From: Bacillus sp. FJAT-14578
GTDB lineage: Bacteria > Bacillota > Bacilli > Bacillales > Bacillaceae_H
Assembly: GCF_000504165.1 (NCBI RefSeq)
Contig: NZ_AYSE01000004.1
Coordinates: 496,001-560,000, forward strand
Direction of reading: 5' to 3'
Length of the DNA stretch: 64,000 bases
The first letter of the stretch is position 1, and the number at the start of each line of letters is the position of its first letter. A program made the translations under genes and the position numbers. The notes beneath the pieces are model-generated. The model was not told the origin of the DNA. It did not search any database and saw nothing but the letters and a program-made list of their open reading frames with translations. Below, one piece after another: positions 1 through 9,056 of this stretch.

Positions 1-98
1 CATTTAGAAATGACATCAATCATGGGAAATTTTAGATTATTTTGCAAAGAATAAACAAATTCTATCTAATAAGACAACTAAAAAAGGATGGATAAAGC

Positions 99-1568
99 AT
101 GGGAACAAACGTCAAAAAGAAGCATGTCATTATGCTTGTTGTGGACTCCTTGATGGACCAGCCTTTACAAGAGGCTGTAAAAACGGGAAAGGCCCCTGCA
201 CTGCGTTTTTTTATGGAACACGGAAAACATTTTCCAAATGTCGTAAGCTCCTTTCCTACGATGTCCGTCACGATTGATAGCACCCTTCTGACTGGTACAT
301 ATGCGGATGTTCACAAACTTCCTGGACTAGTATGGTTTAGTGTGAAAGAAAAGCGCCTCATTAATTACGGCACCCACATTAAGGAGCTGAGAAAGACGGG
401 TCTCGTAAAATGGATGAAAGATATCCTTTACCATTTAAACGAGGATCATTTAAGTAAAGATATCAAAACCATTCATGAAGAACTGGCTGATAACGGAAAA
501 ACGTCCGCTTCAATTAATGCATACGTTTATCGGGGAAGGAGCGAGCAGCATTTAAAACTGCCCAAATTGCTGACAGCATTTACGTCGCTGAATCGTGACC
601 GGGGGATATACGGACCGAAGCTGTTTAGTTATGGAGCTTTGTCTCGGCTTAATCCAACGAAGCGTAATAATCATTTTTGGCAAAAATATGGCTTTAATGA
701 TAAGTTTTCCGCTCGGGAATTAATCTATCTTATTCAAAACAACAAGCTTCCCGATTTTACACTTGTTTATTTTCCCGATTTGGACCACAGCGTTCATAGA
801 AAAGGGCGGCAGAATACAAAAGGAATTAAAGAAGTGGACAGGCAACTTCAAAAAATTCTCAATACATACGGCTCTTGGGATGAAGCCTTAAAGGACAATT
901 ATTGGATTGTGATGGGAGACAGCGGACAGGCACCCATCGATACCGTTCGAAAAAAAGCATTAATCGATTTAAAGCGGTTACTCCGTTCATACCGCATTAT
1001 GAAATTAAAAGAAGGAATAAAAGATGATGATGAAATTGTCCTTGGCATAAATGAGCGGATGACGTTTGTTTATTCATTGGATTCGAAGCAATTACCGCTT
1101 TCAATCATCGCCAAAACGCTACAAAACGACGATAGGATTGATGTAATCGCATGGAAGGAAAAAGAAGCGATTAAGGTGATTTCCGGCGCAAAAGCCGGGG
1201 AACTCATCTTTCAATCTGACGGCGAATATATGGATCAATACGGACAATCTTGGTCTGTGAGGGGAGATCTAGAGATTTTAGATCTTACATTAAAAAATAA
1301 TGAAATTCTGTATGATACCTATCCTGATGCATTAAGCCGGCTGCAAAGCGCCTTTGCTTCCCATGAAGGAAGCTACCTTGTTATCAATGCAAAACCGGGC
1401 TTTGAGTTTATAGGGGAAAGCTCCCCAACACATGTGGGTGGAGCCAGTCATGGAGGGATGCATAAACAAGAGTCACTCGTACCAATGATTGTAACCGGGA
1501 CGAGTTCGGCTCCCAAACATTTACGGATTGTGGACTTAAAGGATTGGATTTTAACACTTATCGATTGA
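99..1568 (+). CDS. Alkaline phosphatase superfamily phosphodiesterase/nucleotide pyrophosphatase-like protein
   Basis: A 489-residue protein of the type I phosphodiesterase/nucleotide pyrophosphatase branch of the alkaline phosphatase superfamily. The metal and nucleophile motifs are visible: an early Asp (D16 in VVDSLMD), the nucleophile Thr (T54 in SFPTMS), FPDLDH around 225-230 with a His three residues on, GDSGQ near 273-277, and SHGG close to the C-terminus. The usual GDHG motif reads GDSG here, so one metal ligand may differ. No signal peptide or membrane segment is seen, so it is probably cytoplasmic. AAGGATGG upstream supports the ATG. It is a single gene ending in a strong terminator. 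The substrate cannot be told from sequence. Confidence 0.8.
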   Translation: MGTNVKKKHVIMLVVDSLMDQPLQEAVKTGKAPALRFFMEHGKHFPNVVSSFPTMSVTIDSTLLTGTYADVHKLPGLVWFSVKEKRLINYGTHIKELRKTGLVKWMKDILYHLNEDHLSKDIKTIHEELADNGKTSASINAYVYRGRSEQHLKLPKLLTAFTSLNRDRGIYGPKLFSYGALSRLNPTKRNNHFWQKYGFNDKFSARELIYLIQNNKLPDFTLVYFPDLDHSVHRKGRQNTKGIKEVDRQLQKILNTYGSWDEALKDNYWIVMGDSGQAPIDTVRKKALIDLKRLLRSYRIMKLKEGIKDDDEIVLGINERMTFVYSLDSKQLPLSIIAKTLQNDDRIDVIAWKEKEAIKVISGAKAGELIFQSDGEYMDQYGQSWSVRGDLEILDLTLKNNEILYDTYPDALSRLQSAFASHEGSYLVINAKPGFEFIGESSPTHVGGASHGGMHKQESLVPMIVTGTSSAPKHLRIVDLKDWILTLID

Positions 1569-1583
1569 TACAGGTAATCTGTA

Positions 1584-1626
1584 ATGACAAGAAACTCCCT
1601 TGGGCAACAAGGGAGTTTCTTGTCAT
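1584..1626. terminator. Bidirectional hairpin terminator
   Basis: A perfect 18-bp inverted repeat with a 7-nt loop lies between the convergent phosphodiesterase and MMPL genes. It is symmetric, so it can end transcription from both sides. Confidence 0.85.
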
Positions 1627-1653
1627 CCAGCGCAATGGTCCTTTTTCCTGAGC

Positions 1654-3807
1654 CTACGCAGCATTTCGCTCCCCTTTTTTCCTAGTAAAAAACCACCAGT
1701 TCGCATCTCCCAAGAGTTTCATTAAGGAAGGAACAAGCAGCATTCGCACAATCGTGGCATCGATAAAAATTGCAAGGGCGATGCCGACACCCATTTGTTT
1801 GACGGGAGTGACTCCCGTAAAAGCAAACGCTCCCGTCACAACGATCATGATCAACGCCGCACTCGTAATAATTTTACTCGTCGACGTGAGTCCTTCAACC
1901 GTTGCATAATCATTGTCTTTCGTTTCTTGATACACTTCATGAATTCTTGAAATTAGGAACACTTCATAGTCCATGCTTAAGCCAAACACTAAACTGAATA
2001 CGAAAACGGGGAGCACTAAGCCAATGTTGGATTGTGTGAGTCCGAAGTGGCCGCCTTGAAATAGCCAGGCAAGCAATCCAAATGAAGCCGAAAGACTTAG
2101 GACGTTCATGATAATGGCTTTAAGGGGAATCAAGACGGAACGAAACGCAATCATTAAAATGAGATATGTTGAAACGAGAACTACGAGTAGTCCATATGGA
2201 GCCTTTTGAAAGATTTCATCAAAAATTTCCTGTTCAAACTTGGAGTATCCACCGATATGAACCACTAAGTCAGCTTCTTTTTTCTCCAGGTTTCGAACCC
2301 ATTCTTTCGCTTCTTTCGAATCGGAAGGCGTATGAAGCGTCGCTGTCACCAGCATATATTTTCCGCGAATAAATGAATCGACAACAGGCTGTATTTTCGC
2401 TTTCATTTGTTCTTGGTCAAGCAGTTCTAATAACTGATCGCCTGTTTGAATATTCAGGGCCGTGAAGACGGAATCCACGTTTTCGACGATGTCATCATCC
2501 TGTATATCATTCACGATTTGAGCCGCCTGATCAAGTGTTTCGTTTTCCAGTATCTTGTTTTCATTTTCCAAAATCAAGAAGACTTCTGACGTATTTTGGT
2601 CTGTAAAGGTACGGTTGAACGTTTCTAAAGCCCTTCTTGATTCATAGCTTTCCGGAAGAGCATCCGCCGATGGAATTTCTAACTTCATATCTCGAATCGG
2701 AATCAGCGCTGTAAGTAAAATCAGCAACGATACGAAGGCCATCAAGACAGGACGCTTCATGACAACGTGGGCGAATGAACGCCACTTACTTTCTGAATCG
2801 GAAGAAGCGGGCAGCACCTTCAAGTGGTTTATTTTCTTCCCTAACAAAGCGAGCACGGCGGGCAGAAACGTAATCGCGGATAGCACCGAAACAAATACGA
2901 CAGCCATTCCGCCAATGGCCACATTACGGAAAATATCGATGTCAATAAACAGCATCCCGGCTAACCCGATGAATACGCATAATCCGGAGAAAATCACAGA
3001 TCTTCCGGCTGTTTGAATCGTTATTTTGATCGCATCTTCGACATCGTGTTTCATTAACTCTTCCTTAAAGCGATTAATAAACAATAAGGCAAAGTCGATG
3101 CTGAGAGCTAAACCAATCATCGGAATAATATTTAAAATGAAAATGGATAAATTCATAAAATGATGGAAGAAATACACCACTCCCATAGAACTGACAACCG
3201 TCACGATTCCGATAAGAAGAGGAATGCCGGCTGCGATTAATCCGCCAAATGCAAGCAGAAGAACGACAAGTGCCACAGGCAATCCGATGGCTTCTGCTTT
3301 TGCCAAATCTTCCTGGCTTGCCTTATTCATATCCTTGACGACAATCGGATCGCCTGTCAATTGAACCGTAATGCCTGTTTTCTTGAACGGCATCGCTCTT
3401 AGAACTTCAATCTCTTCATCCAATTCGGTTGTTTCTTGGTCAAAATGCAGTAAGCCATAGGCCAGATTTTCTTTGATCATTCCTTTTTCTCTCACAGTCA
3501 TTTGGACATGAGAAACACTAGAAAGCTTTGACGCTTCATCCAAATAGGTATTGATGACAGATTGAAACTCGGCGTCTGAAACACGAGAATCTCTTTTAAA
3601 TAAAGCAATCATTTGAGATTGGCTCATATCGAACTCGTCCACAAGGAGTTTCTGCGTCGTTTTAAACGAACCTTCCATCTCAAATCCATTTCCTCCAAGT
3701 ACAGATGGAAGTTTAACGGCAAACATGCTTAAAATGATAATCAGAAAGAACCAGACGGCTACAATCATCTTTCGATATCGATAAAACAGATTCGAGAACG
3801 TTCTCAT
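1654..3807 (-). CDS. MMPL/RND family transporter (YdfJ-like)
   Basis: A membrane transporter of the MMPL branch of the RND superfamily. It has the family layout: one N-terminal helix, a large outer loop, a block of five to six helices with the signature LALSIDFALLFINRF, then a second loop and a second helix block containing FGLSMDYEVFLISR. The Asp and Tyr in those two motifs are the proton-relay positions. The frame opens further upstream, but GGAGGTGGAT sits directly before the ATG of MRTFSNLF, giving 717 residues, close to B. subtilis YdfJ. The substrate is unknown; relatives export lipids or drugs. No regulator is adjacent. Confidence 0.88.
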   Translation of the reverse strand: MRTFSNLFYRYRKMIVAVWFFLIIILSMFAVKLPSVLGGNGFEMEGSFKTTQKLLVDEFDMSQSQMIALFKRDSRVSDAEFQSVINTYLDEASKLSSVSHVQMTVREKGMIKENLAYGLLHFDQETTELDEEIEVLRAMPFKKTGITVQLTGDPIVVKDMNKASQEDLAKAEAIGLPVALVVLLLAFGGLIAAGIPLLIGIVTVVSSMGVVYFFHHFMNLSIFILNIIPMIGLALSIDFALLFINRFKEELMKHDVEDAIKITIQTAGRSVIFSGLCVFIGLAGMLFIDIDIFRNVAIGGMAVVFVSVLSAITFLPAVLALLGKKINHLKVLPASSDSESKWRSFAHVVMKRPVLMAFVSLLILLTALIPIRDMKLEIPSADALPESYESRRALETFNRTFTDQNTSEVFLILENENKILENETLDQAAQIVNDIQDDDIVENVDSVFTALNIQTGDQLLELLDQEQMKAKIQPVVDSFIRGKYMLVTATLHTPSDSKEAKEWVRNLEKKEADLVVHIGGYSKFEQEIFDEIFQKAPYGLLVVLVSTYLILMIAFRSVLIPLKAIIMNVLSLSASFGLLAWLFQGGHFGLTQSNIGLVLPVFVFSLVFGLSMDYEVFLISRIHEVYQETKDNDYATVEGLTSTSKIITSAALIMIVVTGAFAFTGVTPVKQMGVGIALAIFIDATIVRMLLVPSLMKLLGDANWWFFTRKKGERNAA

Positions 3808-4008
3808 ATCCACCTCCATTAATCCTTCTTTATTATTCCTCATCCCTATTTAACATACTCCTTTTAGACTTTAGCATTTGGTAATTAGTGGATCAAAAAG
3901 GCCAAGAAGTTGGCAGGCATATTAAAGACGAGTGAAGTAAAAATAAGAAAGTTGGAAGGTGAAAATGGGGCCTTTCCTTCACTTTATATTTAAAAGGAGT
4001 GCTGGAAG

Positions 4009-4344
4009 TTGAACAATTTTAGATGGATGACAAGGTTTTTTAATACAAAAAGAAGTCGCCAACTTTTAAACATGTTTGGCAGAAGAAGAAACAATAGAGG
4101 GGTAATGTGGGCTTCTTTATTAGGAATCGGAGCGAGTGCAGCCGCTTACGGATTAGGGAGAAACCGCGGCAATAATGGTATGGGAAGTGCCATACAAAAT
4201 GCAGTTAAGAACAGCGGGTTAAATAATTTACAACGAGTTGTTCCAATGCCAAATAAACGTGCATACGCGGAGTTTGCCGAAGAAATGAGTCCTAATCAAA
4301 ATCAATCGCCTATTGAAGACGTCAATCAATCAAATTTTGACTAA
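4009..4344 (+). CDS. Small basic membrane-associated protein (DUF3918-like)
   Basis: A 111-residue protein with an Arg/Asn-rich N-terminus (GRRRNNRG), one hydrophobic Gly/Ala-rich segment around 34-48, and a polar acidic tail. The hydrophobic part resembles the short YrzQ/DUF3918 family, but this is a resemblance by eye only. The start is TTG, preceded by AAAAGGAG at about 9 nt. It stands alone; the 165 bp before it contain nothing I recognise. A hairpin follows about 100 bp downstream. Confidence 0.6.
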   Translation: MNNFRWMTRFFNTKRSRQLLNMFGRRRNNRGVMWASLLGIGASAAAYGLGRNRGNNGMGSAIQNAVKNSGLNNLQRVVPMPNKRAYAEFAEEMSPNQNQSPIEDVNQSNFD

Positions 4345-4448
4345 TGGGCTTGCAACACGCTCATCATACAGTCAAAATCTCTCCTGTCAATCCACTCCTA
4401 GATAAGGATTGGCAGGAGATATGAAATGATTTATGGGAATGGATATGT

Positions 4449-4481
4449 AAAAGGCTATCCTAATTGTAAGGATAGCCTTTT
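4449..4481. terminator. Hairpin terminator
   Basis: AAAAGGCTATCC pairs with GGATAGCCTTTT across a 9-nt loop. It lies between the small + strand gene and the convergent DUF3231 gene and can serve both. Confidence 0.8.
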
Positions 4482-4561
4482 AATCATGCATACAATATTA
4501 TCGAATTCCCTCAAGGCTTATCGCTTTATTTTAGCAGCATCTTTTAAGGTATATACATGAA

Positions 4562-5566
4562 TCAGCCGCTCGTTAATTGGTTTCGATCCTCGATTTGCGG
4601 CGGTTCTTCCAACCATCCGTTTTTAATCATGATTTTCCCGCCCTCTTTTGCGAAGCTGTATATGTCTTGTCCAAGTTGCACCATTTTCAATGGTAAATCA
4701 TTACGCAAGCTAAATGCGCCCCCAAGTGCATTACTGCCAAGGCCAAATGTGCTTAATAAGCTGGTGTTATACATCATCAATTTATCAGAAAAAGGAGCGA
4801 CTGTTGAACTTGTCGCTTTTCCAGCATGTGTTGCGGGCGGCTCAATATAACTATGACGTAATATATCGCCTAATTCTGTTTCAAGTTTCTTTGACAATTC
4901 CATCCCTTTAACGAAGTGTTTTTGTATCTCTTTCTCATTCGCTACTTGTGCAAACCCGATCATTAATTGCATCCCTACAAGATTTGTATCAATGGCATGT
5001 TGGATAAGGGAAACTTCAATGGTATTGAGGGATCTTTTCTCACCAAATAAATGAAATCCATCCAAATAATTGGTATCTTGAACAAAATGGACTTCTGTTG
5101 GCATCGACACATAAGGAGGGCGAGCAATAATTCCTGCCTCCAATAAAACATGAGTCGATTGATCATATGTCTCTTGGGCTTCTGCCGTTACACGTTTGAA
5201 AAACTGTCTAATATCTTCACGGTAAGACATCGTGGAATAAAGAGCAAAGAGCCCCGTTTCTATTTGGGACATCAATCGCAAATACATCACATCAAACATA
5301 AAATCGTATAATTTCGGAGTTCCTTTATTTATATCGTCTTCAGTAAAACCGATGGGAACAACTGCCCCTTCATGATGAAAAATGTTTTTGATGAATTCTA
5401 CACTCTCGGCCGCACGATCGTAATGAAGCTGAAGGATTTGCTGCTCGTTTTCGTTATGTTCAAGAAAGTGCTCTAAAAATCTCATGACCATCGTTTTTTC
5501 TTGAAACGTGGTCCATAAAGTTGCTAACTCTGAAGAAGTGAGTGGTATATGTTTTGAATGATTCAT
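4562..5566 (-). CDS. DUF3231 family protein (long, two-domain form)
   Basis: A 334-residue, mostly helical soluble protein. It matches the DUF3231 family of Bacillaceae, in which a ferritin-like/CotF-like four-helix unit occurs twice. Both halves are visible: residues about 10-150 and 180-330 each carry the run of amphipathic helices with the YIEPP/ARPPYVSMP loop type. The family is common in spore-formers and is suspected to be spore- or stress-associated; no activity is established. GGGAGG at 8 nt supports the ATG. A shorter relative lies at 61465-62007 in this window. Confidence 0.8.
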   Translation of the reverse strand: MNHSKHIPLTSSELATLWTTFQEKTMVMRFLEHFLEHNENEQQILQLHYDRAAESVEFIKNIFHHEGAVVPIGFTEDDINKGTPKLYDFMFDVMYLRLMSQIETGLFALYSTMSYREDIRQFFKRVTAEAQETYDQSTHVLLEAGIIARPPYVSMPTEVHFVQDTNYLDGFHLFGEKRSLNTIEVSLIQHAIDTNLVGMQLMIGFAQVANEKEIQKHFVKGMELSKKLETELGDILRHSYIEPPATHAGKATSSTVAPFSDKLMMYNTSLLSTFGLGSNALGGAFSLRNDLPLKMVQLGQDIYSFAKEGGKIMIKNGWLEEPPQIEDRNQLTSG

Positions 5567-5636
5567 GATAAATCCTCCCGAATATGACGGATTTCTACTT
5601 ATAGTGTTTAATTTCCCCCCTCGATATACTCGTGTG

Positions 5637-5820
5637 AAGGGTTAAAATTGAAAAAGCTCTCTTCCCATTACATTTAAGATTTTGCTTTCAGAAGTTCCTC
5701 GTATTAGCCAAGCACCTAAAAAAGAATGGCAACAAAAAAGATTTTCAAAATGACAAAGAGCCTTTTAGAAATCAATTCGAGGCACTGCAGCGTTTGAAGC
5801 GAAAGAAACGCGGGAACTGA
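5637..5820 (+). other. Gene-poor stretch with a possible decayed coding fragment
   Basis: No intact gene is visible. Two overlapping short frames read KKEWQQKRFSK and KKDFQNDKEPF...LKRKKRGN and each ends in a stop. Together they look like one charged C-terminal region broken by a frameshift. I do not recognise the parent family. Confidence 0.25.
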
Positions 5821-5840
5821 ATGGCAAGGGCGGTGATGTT

Positions 5841-7163
5841 TTGAAGACGGAAATATTGATTATCGGCGGCGGCATCGGAGGGTTAACCGTTGCCTTGAAA
5901 CTGGCGAAGTGCGGAATCGATGTTTGTATCATCGAACAATCAAAAGCAAGTACTCATTTATATAAAGGGGAGCTGCTTCAGCCGAAGAGCCTTGAAATTT
6001 TCCAGCGCATGGACATACTGGACCAAATCGAATCCATCAGTTATCGGATTGATTCCATTGACTTGATTGAGATGAGGGAGGGGGAAGAAGGACAAGAAAA
6101 ATGGGGGGCAGCCGCGATGAACTATAATGTCATCAATAGCGAGTTCAATTATGCGCTTATGATCCCGCATGAAGAATTAAAAAAAGCATTGCTGGATGAA
6201 GCTGCAAATTATTCATCGTTCCGCTACATACAACCTGCCAGATTCCAGGAATTTGAAGAAGGAAAAGCAATTGTTCTTATAGAGGGGCAGGAAAAAGAAA
6301 TAGAGGCCCGTTTTTACATTGGCGCAGAGGGAAGAGCATCGAAAGTAAGAAAGACGATGGGGGTAAAGATTCAGGAACATGCTTATGACCATCATTTCCT
6401 AACCGTGACGTTTCCGCGGCCCGATTCCTTGAATCAAGGGAAGATGGTGTCAACAACGGACACCTTTTTAGGTCTTTTTCCTTTACCGGACAAGCGTGTA
6501 CGAACAGTCTATTTGATTCCGGCCGGAGAATACAGAGAGATGAAGGAAAAAGACATTGCTCTTTTCCACAAGAAATACACGGAACTCTTGCCTGAACTGG
6601 AAGGCTATGTGACGCAAATAAAGGATTGGAGAGAAATCCAGCTCATGATTCCGGCCCATTTTCATGCCAACCGCTATGTGCAAGATAACATCGCAATTTT
6701 GGGAGATGCCGCCCATAGTGTTCACCCGATGGCGGGAGAAGGGATGAATCTTGCCATACAAGATGGAGATGTACTCGGTGAATTGCTTTGCTGGATGTAC
6801 AGCACCGGTCAAATGTCCTCACAGCATTTAAGATGGTACGAAAAAGTGAGAAAGCCGAGGGTAGATGAAATATTGAAAATCAGCCACCTATCCGCCATGG
6901 CTTATTCTAACCCGTGGAAGTCTTTTGCAAAATGGCGCCATAAAGTGATGAAACAAGTGACAGTCGACCCGAAACTACATACAAAACAAATGTTAAATAT
7001 CTCGGGGCTCGGCATGTGGAAGGAAACACCGTGGGACCGTCTCATACAGATTGGCCTATTGCCTGCAAGGCAAACAATGGCGACCACTTTAAATGTGGAC
7101 CGGTATACGTTTACAGATGAAGACGACTATCCATGGAAACATGAAGGAGGAAACAAAAAATGA
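5841..7163 (+). CDS. FAD-dependent monooxygenase (UbiH/PHBH-type)
   Basis: A 440-residue class A flavoprotein hydroxylase. The N-terminus has the dinucleotide-binding motif GGGIGG (about 9-14) ending in an acidic residue, and the second FAD motif reads GDAAHSVHPMAGEGMN around 290, as in aromatic hydroxylases and quinone-biosynthesis enzymes. A C-terminal extension beyond about 330 is helical and basic. Translation probably begins at TTG because no ATG lies in frame nearby; GGCGGTGATG precedes it. It overlaps the next gene by four bases (ATGA), so the two should be translated together. Hydroxylation followed by methylation of an aromatic, quinone or polyketide compound is the likely joint role, but the substrate is unknown. 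Confidence 0.82.
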   Translation: MKTEILIIGGGIGGLTVALKLAKCGIDVCIIEQSKASTHLYKGELLQPKSLEIFQRMDILDQIESISYRIDSIDLIEMREGEEGQEKWGAAAMNYNVINSEFNYALMIPHEELKKALLDEAANYSSFRYIQPARFQEFEEGKAIVLIEGQEKEIEARFYIGAEGRASKVRKTMGVKIQEHAYDHHFLTVTFPRPDSLNQGKMVSTTDTFLGLFPLPDKRVRTVYLIPAGEYREMKEKDIALFHKKYTELLPELEGYVTQIKDWREIQLMIPAHFHANRYVQDNIAILGDAAHSVHPMAGEGMNLAIQDGDVLGELLCWMYSTGQMSSQHLRWYEKVRKPRVDEILKISHLSAMAYSNPWKSFAKWRHKVMKQVTVDPKLHTKQMLNISGLGMWKETPWDRLIQIGLLPARQTMATTLNVDRYTFTDEDDYPWKHEGGNKK

Positions 7164-8146
7164 TCAAGGAATATATTCGCGTGTTGAAGGCAAGGGGATG
7201 GATGAAGCGAAACATGTCGTTTTTATACAGCTGGCATGCGTACGTGGGATACGAATTGGATTTGTACGATGCATTTAGAAAGCCGGCGACCATTGAAGAG
7301 GTGGCGAGCGCCCGGTCATTGAAGGAAGATATGTTAAAAAGGTGGGTAGAAGTCGGAATGGCCATTCGCTATATTAAACAGACATCAAAGGGACATTTTA
7401 AAACCATCAAAAGTTTTATGCTGCCCTCGAGTAAAAAAAATCCCCGTTCTACCGGAGTCATTTTAAAAGAAATGATGGAGCTTCATATTCCTACTTTACT
7501 AAGTTATCCAGACATGATGAAGACGAAAGAGAAAATGGTGTTCAATCACCAAATACACGGAACGCTTGTTGCTCAAACATCCTCTCTCCTGGAACAGCTG
7601 GCCTTGCCTGCACTTTCACGTTTCATCAAAAAACATAACGTCCAATCCATTGTGGATATAGGATGCGGGCATGCCGGATATTTACAGCGGCTCTCTCAAG
7701 AGTATCCAGCCATTCGCATGACAGGAATTGAGTTGAATGAGGAAGTAGCCGCAGAAGCCGCTCATCGCTGTGAGTCATATCCGAATATCACTATCGAATG
7801 CCAGAACGCCAAGTCATGGAAACCGGATGGGCAAGCAGATTTGATCATGGTCAACAACCTCTTGCATTACATTTCTCCAGAGGAGCGACAACCATTGTTT
7901 CAACAGCTCAAAAACTCATTGGGGGAAACGGGAAGCATCTCGGTGATGACTCCCATTCACAACTCCAAGCATGGAAAACAATTTTCAAGCGTATTCAACA
8001 GTTTTTTCAGTGCATTTGACAATCTGTACCCCGTTCCCACGGAAAAAGATTTGTATGAAATCGCTGCTGGCACAGGACTGAATATCAAGGAATTTAAACC
8101 GGTCGTAAAAGAAGGCGGCTGGTACCGGATTTTGATGCAAAAATGA
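7160..8146 (+). CDS. Class I SAM-dependent methyltransferase
   Basis: A 328-residue methyltransferase. The SAM-binding motif is VDIGCGHAG (about 167-175), the acidic residue of motif II is in GIELNEE, and motif IV reads IMVNNLLHY. The N-terminal 120 residues resemble the winged-helix dimerisation region of small-molecule O/C-methyltransferases rather than a DNA or protein methyltransferase. It overlaps the monooxygenase by ATGA, with GGAGG upstream inside that gene. Together they look like a two-enzyme tailoring operon. No polyketide synthase or transporter is adjacent. Confidence 0.8.
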   Translation: MIKEYIRVLKARGWMKRNMSFLYSWHAYVGYELDLYDAFRKPATIEEVASARSLKEDMLKRWVEVGMAIRYIKQTSKGHFKTIKSFMLPSSKKNPRSTGVILKEMMELHIPTLLSYPDMMKTKEKMVFNHQIHGTLVAQTSSLLEQLALPALSRFIKKHNVQSIVDIGCGHAGYLQRLSQEYPAIRMTGIELNEEVAAEAAHRCESYPNITIECQNAKSWKPDGQADLIMVNNLLHYISPEERQPLFQQLKNSLGETGSISVMTPIHNSKHGKQFSSVFNSFFSAFDNLYPVPTEKDLYEIAAGTGLNIKEFKPVVKEGGWYRILMQK

Positions 8147-8255
8147 AAAAAATGCATAAAGGCTCTCTGGTCGATGGAATGTCGCCATTTGTTTCCCAAA
8201 AACTCATAAGGAGTTCGAGGTTAGGGGAAAATGAAGAGAGCGAGGTGTGGATGAT

Positions 8256-8663
8256 ATGAATAGAGCGGGTAAGTATGCAAGCTCCGATCAAATGGACGAT
8301 ATTCAACTTATGAACATGGTAATCGAGTTAACTGAAAAAGAAAAAATGGCCATGTGGTCGGAAGGATATATGGATTCCGTCATTGAGAAGCTGCCGGTAT
8401 TCGCTAGAGATATCCTGGAAAACAGAAAGAACAAGTGGGAAGATACAAAGGAATATGTTCAACAACAAATTAATGATATCGTTCATGACAAAGAATTCAT
8501 CGAGAAATTGCAAATGGAACGAAAAGAGTTTGCTTTATATGTAATGAACCATTATCCCCAGTATCAATCCTTGCTGTTTCGCTATTATGATGGAAACATG
8601 AAGGAGTCGGACTTCAAAAAGTTCGTTTACCGAAACCGATATACAAAAAAATATCTTCATTAA
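8256..8663 (+). CDS. Hypothetical charged helical protein
   Basis: A 135-residue protein, rich in Lys, Glu, Tyr and Met, predicted soluble and helical. The frame also opens at a GTG three codons earlier, but GAGGTG is spaced correctly for the ATG giving MNRAGKYASS. I do not recognise the family. It sits about 110 bp after the methyltransferase and is followed by its own hairpin, so it could be a third member of that operon or independent. Confidence 0.6.
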   Translation: MNRAGKYASSDQMDDIQLMNMVIELTEKEKMAMWSEGYMDSVIEKLPVFARDILENRKNKWEDTKEYVQQQINDIVHDKEFIEKLQMERKEFALYVMNHYPQYQSLLFRYYDGNMKESDFKKFVYRNRYTKKYLH

Positions 8664-8671
8664 AGAAAAGA

Positions 8672-8700
8672 AAGGAGCTTTATCCATACAGCTCCTCTTT
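8672..8700 (+). terminator. Hairpin terminator
   Basis: AGGAGCT pairs with AGCTCCT across about 10 nt and is followed by a T-rich run. It ends the 8256-8663 gene. Confidence 0.65.
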
Positions 8701-8752
8701 GTTATTGTTACCCCTGATCTTCAACGGTCTTAAGCAGGCTTACAATCCCCGC

Positions 8753-9025
8753 CTATTGCCTAATTTCCCCTTGGAATCGATCTGTTGCCTTAATGGCAGC
8801 AACGGTTTTGATAATTTCTTCCATGTAATCGTTAAATAAGTCCATTTTCCCGTCATTTTTAAAATGTTCCTGGTCAACTGAATTTAACAGTGCAGTAACG
8901 GCTTTTAACTTTAAGTCATCGAAATAGGGCACTTCTGATATACCCGTAATCTTTCCGCTTACAAGGATATGGTCTTCTTCATCTTTCGCCTCAAACACTA
9001 CCGTTTCCAGATTTTCGAATGTCAT
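8753..9025 (-). CDS. Hypothetical small acidic protein
   Basis: A 90-residue acidic soluble protein (MTFENLETVVF...) with a beta-rich first half and a helical second half. AAGGAGAG precedes the ATG. It lies 31 bp downstream of the DUF421 gene on the same strand, so it is probably the last gene of that operon. Not a family I can name. Confidence 0.6.
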   Translation of the reverse strand: MTFENLETVVFEAKDEEDHILVSGKITGISEVPYFDDLKLKAVTALLNSVDQEHFKNDGKMDLFNDYMEEIIKTVAAIKATDRFQGEIRQ

Positions 9026-9056
9026 TGCTTCTCTCCTTGAGTTCGAATAGACTTGT

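Noticed and set aside
4557..4911. Plus-strand frames opposite the first DUF3231 gene
   Set aside because: They are antisense to a strong family match and have no start signals.
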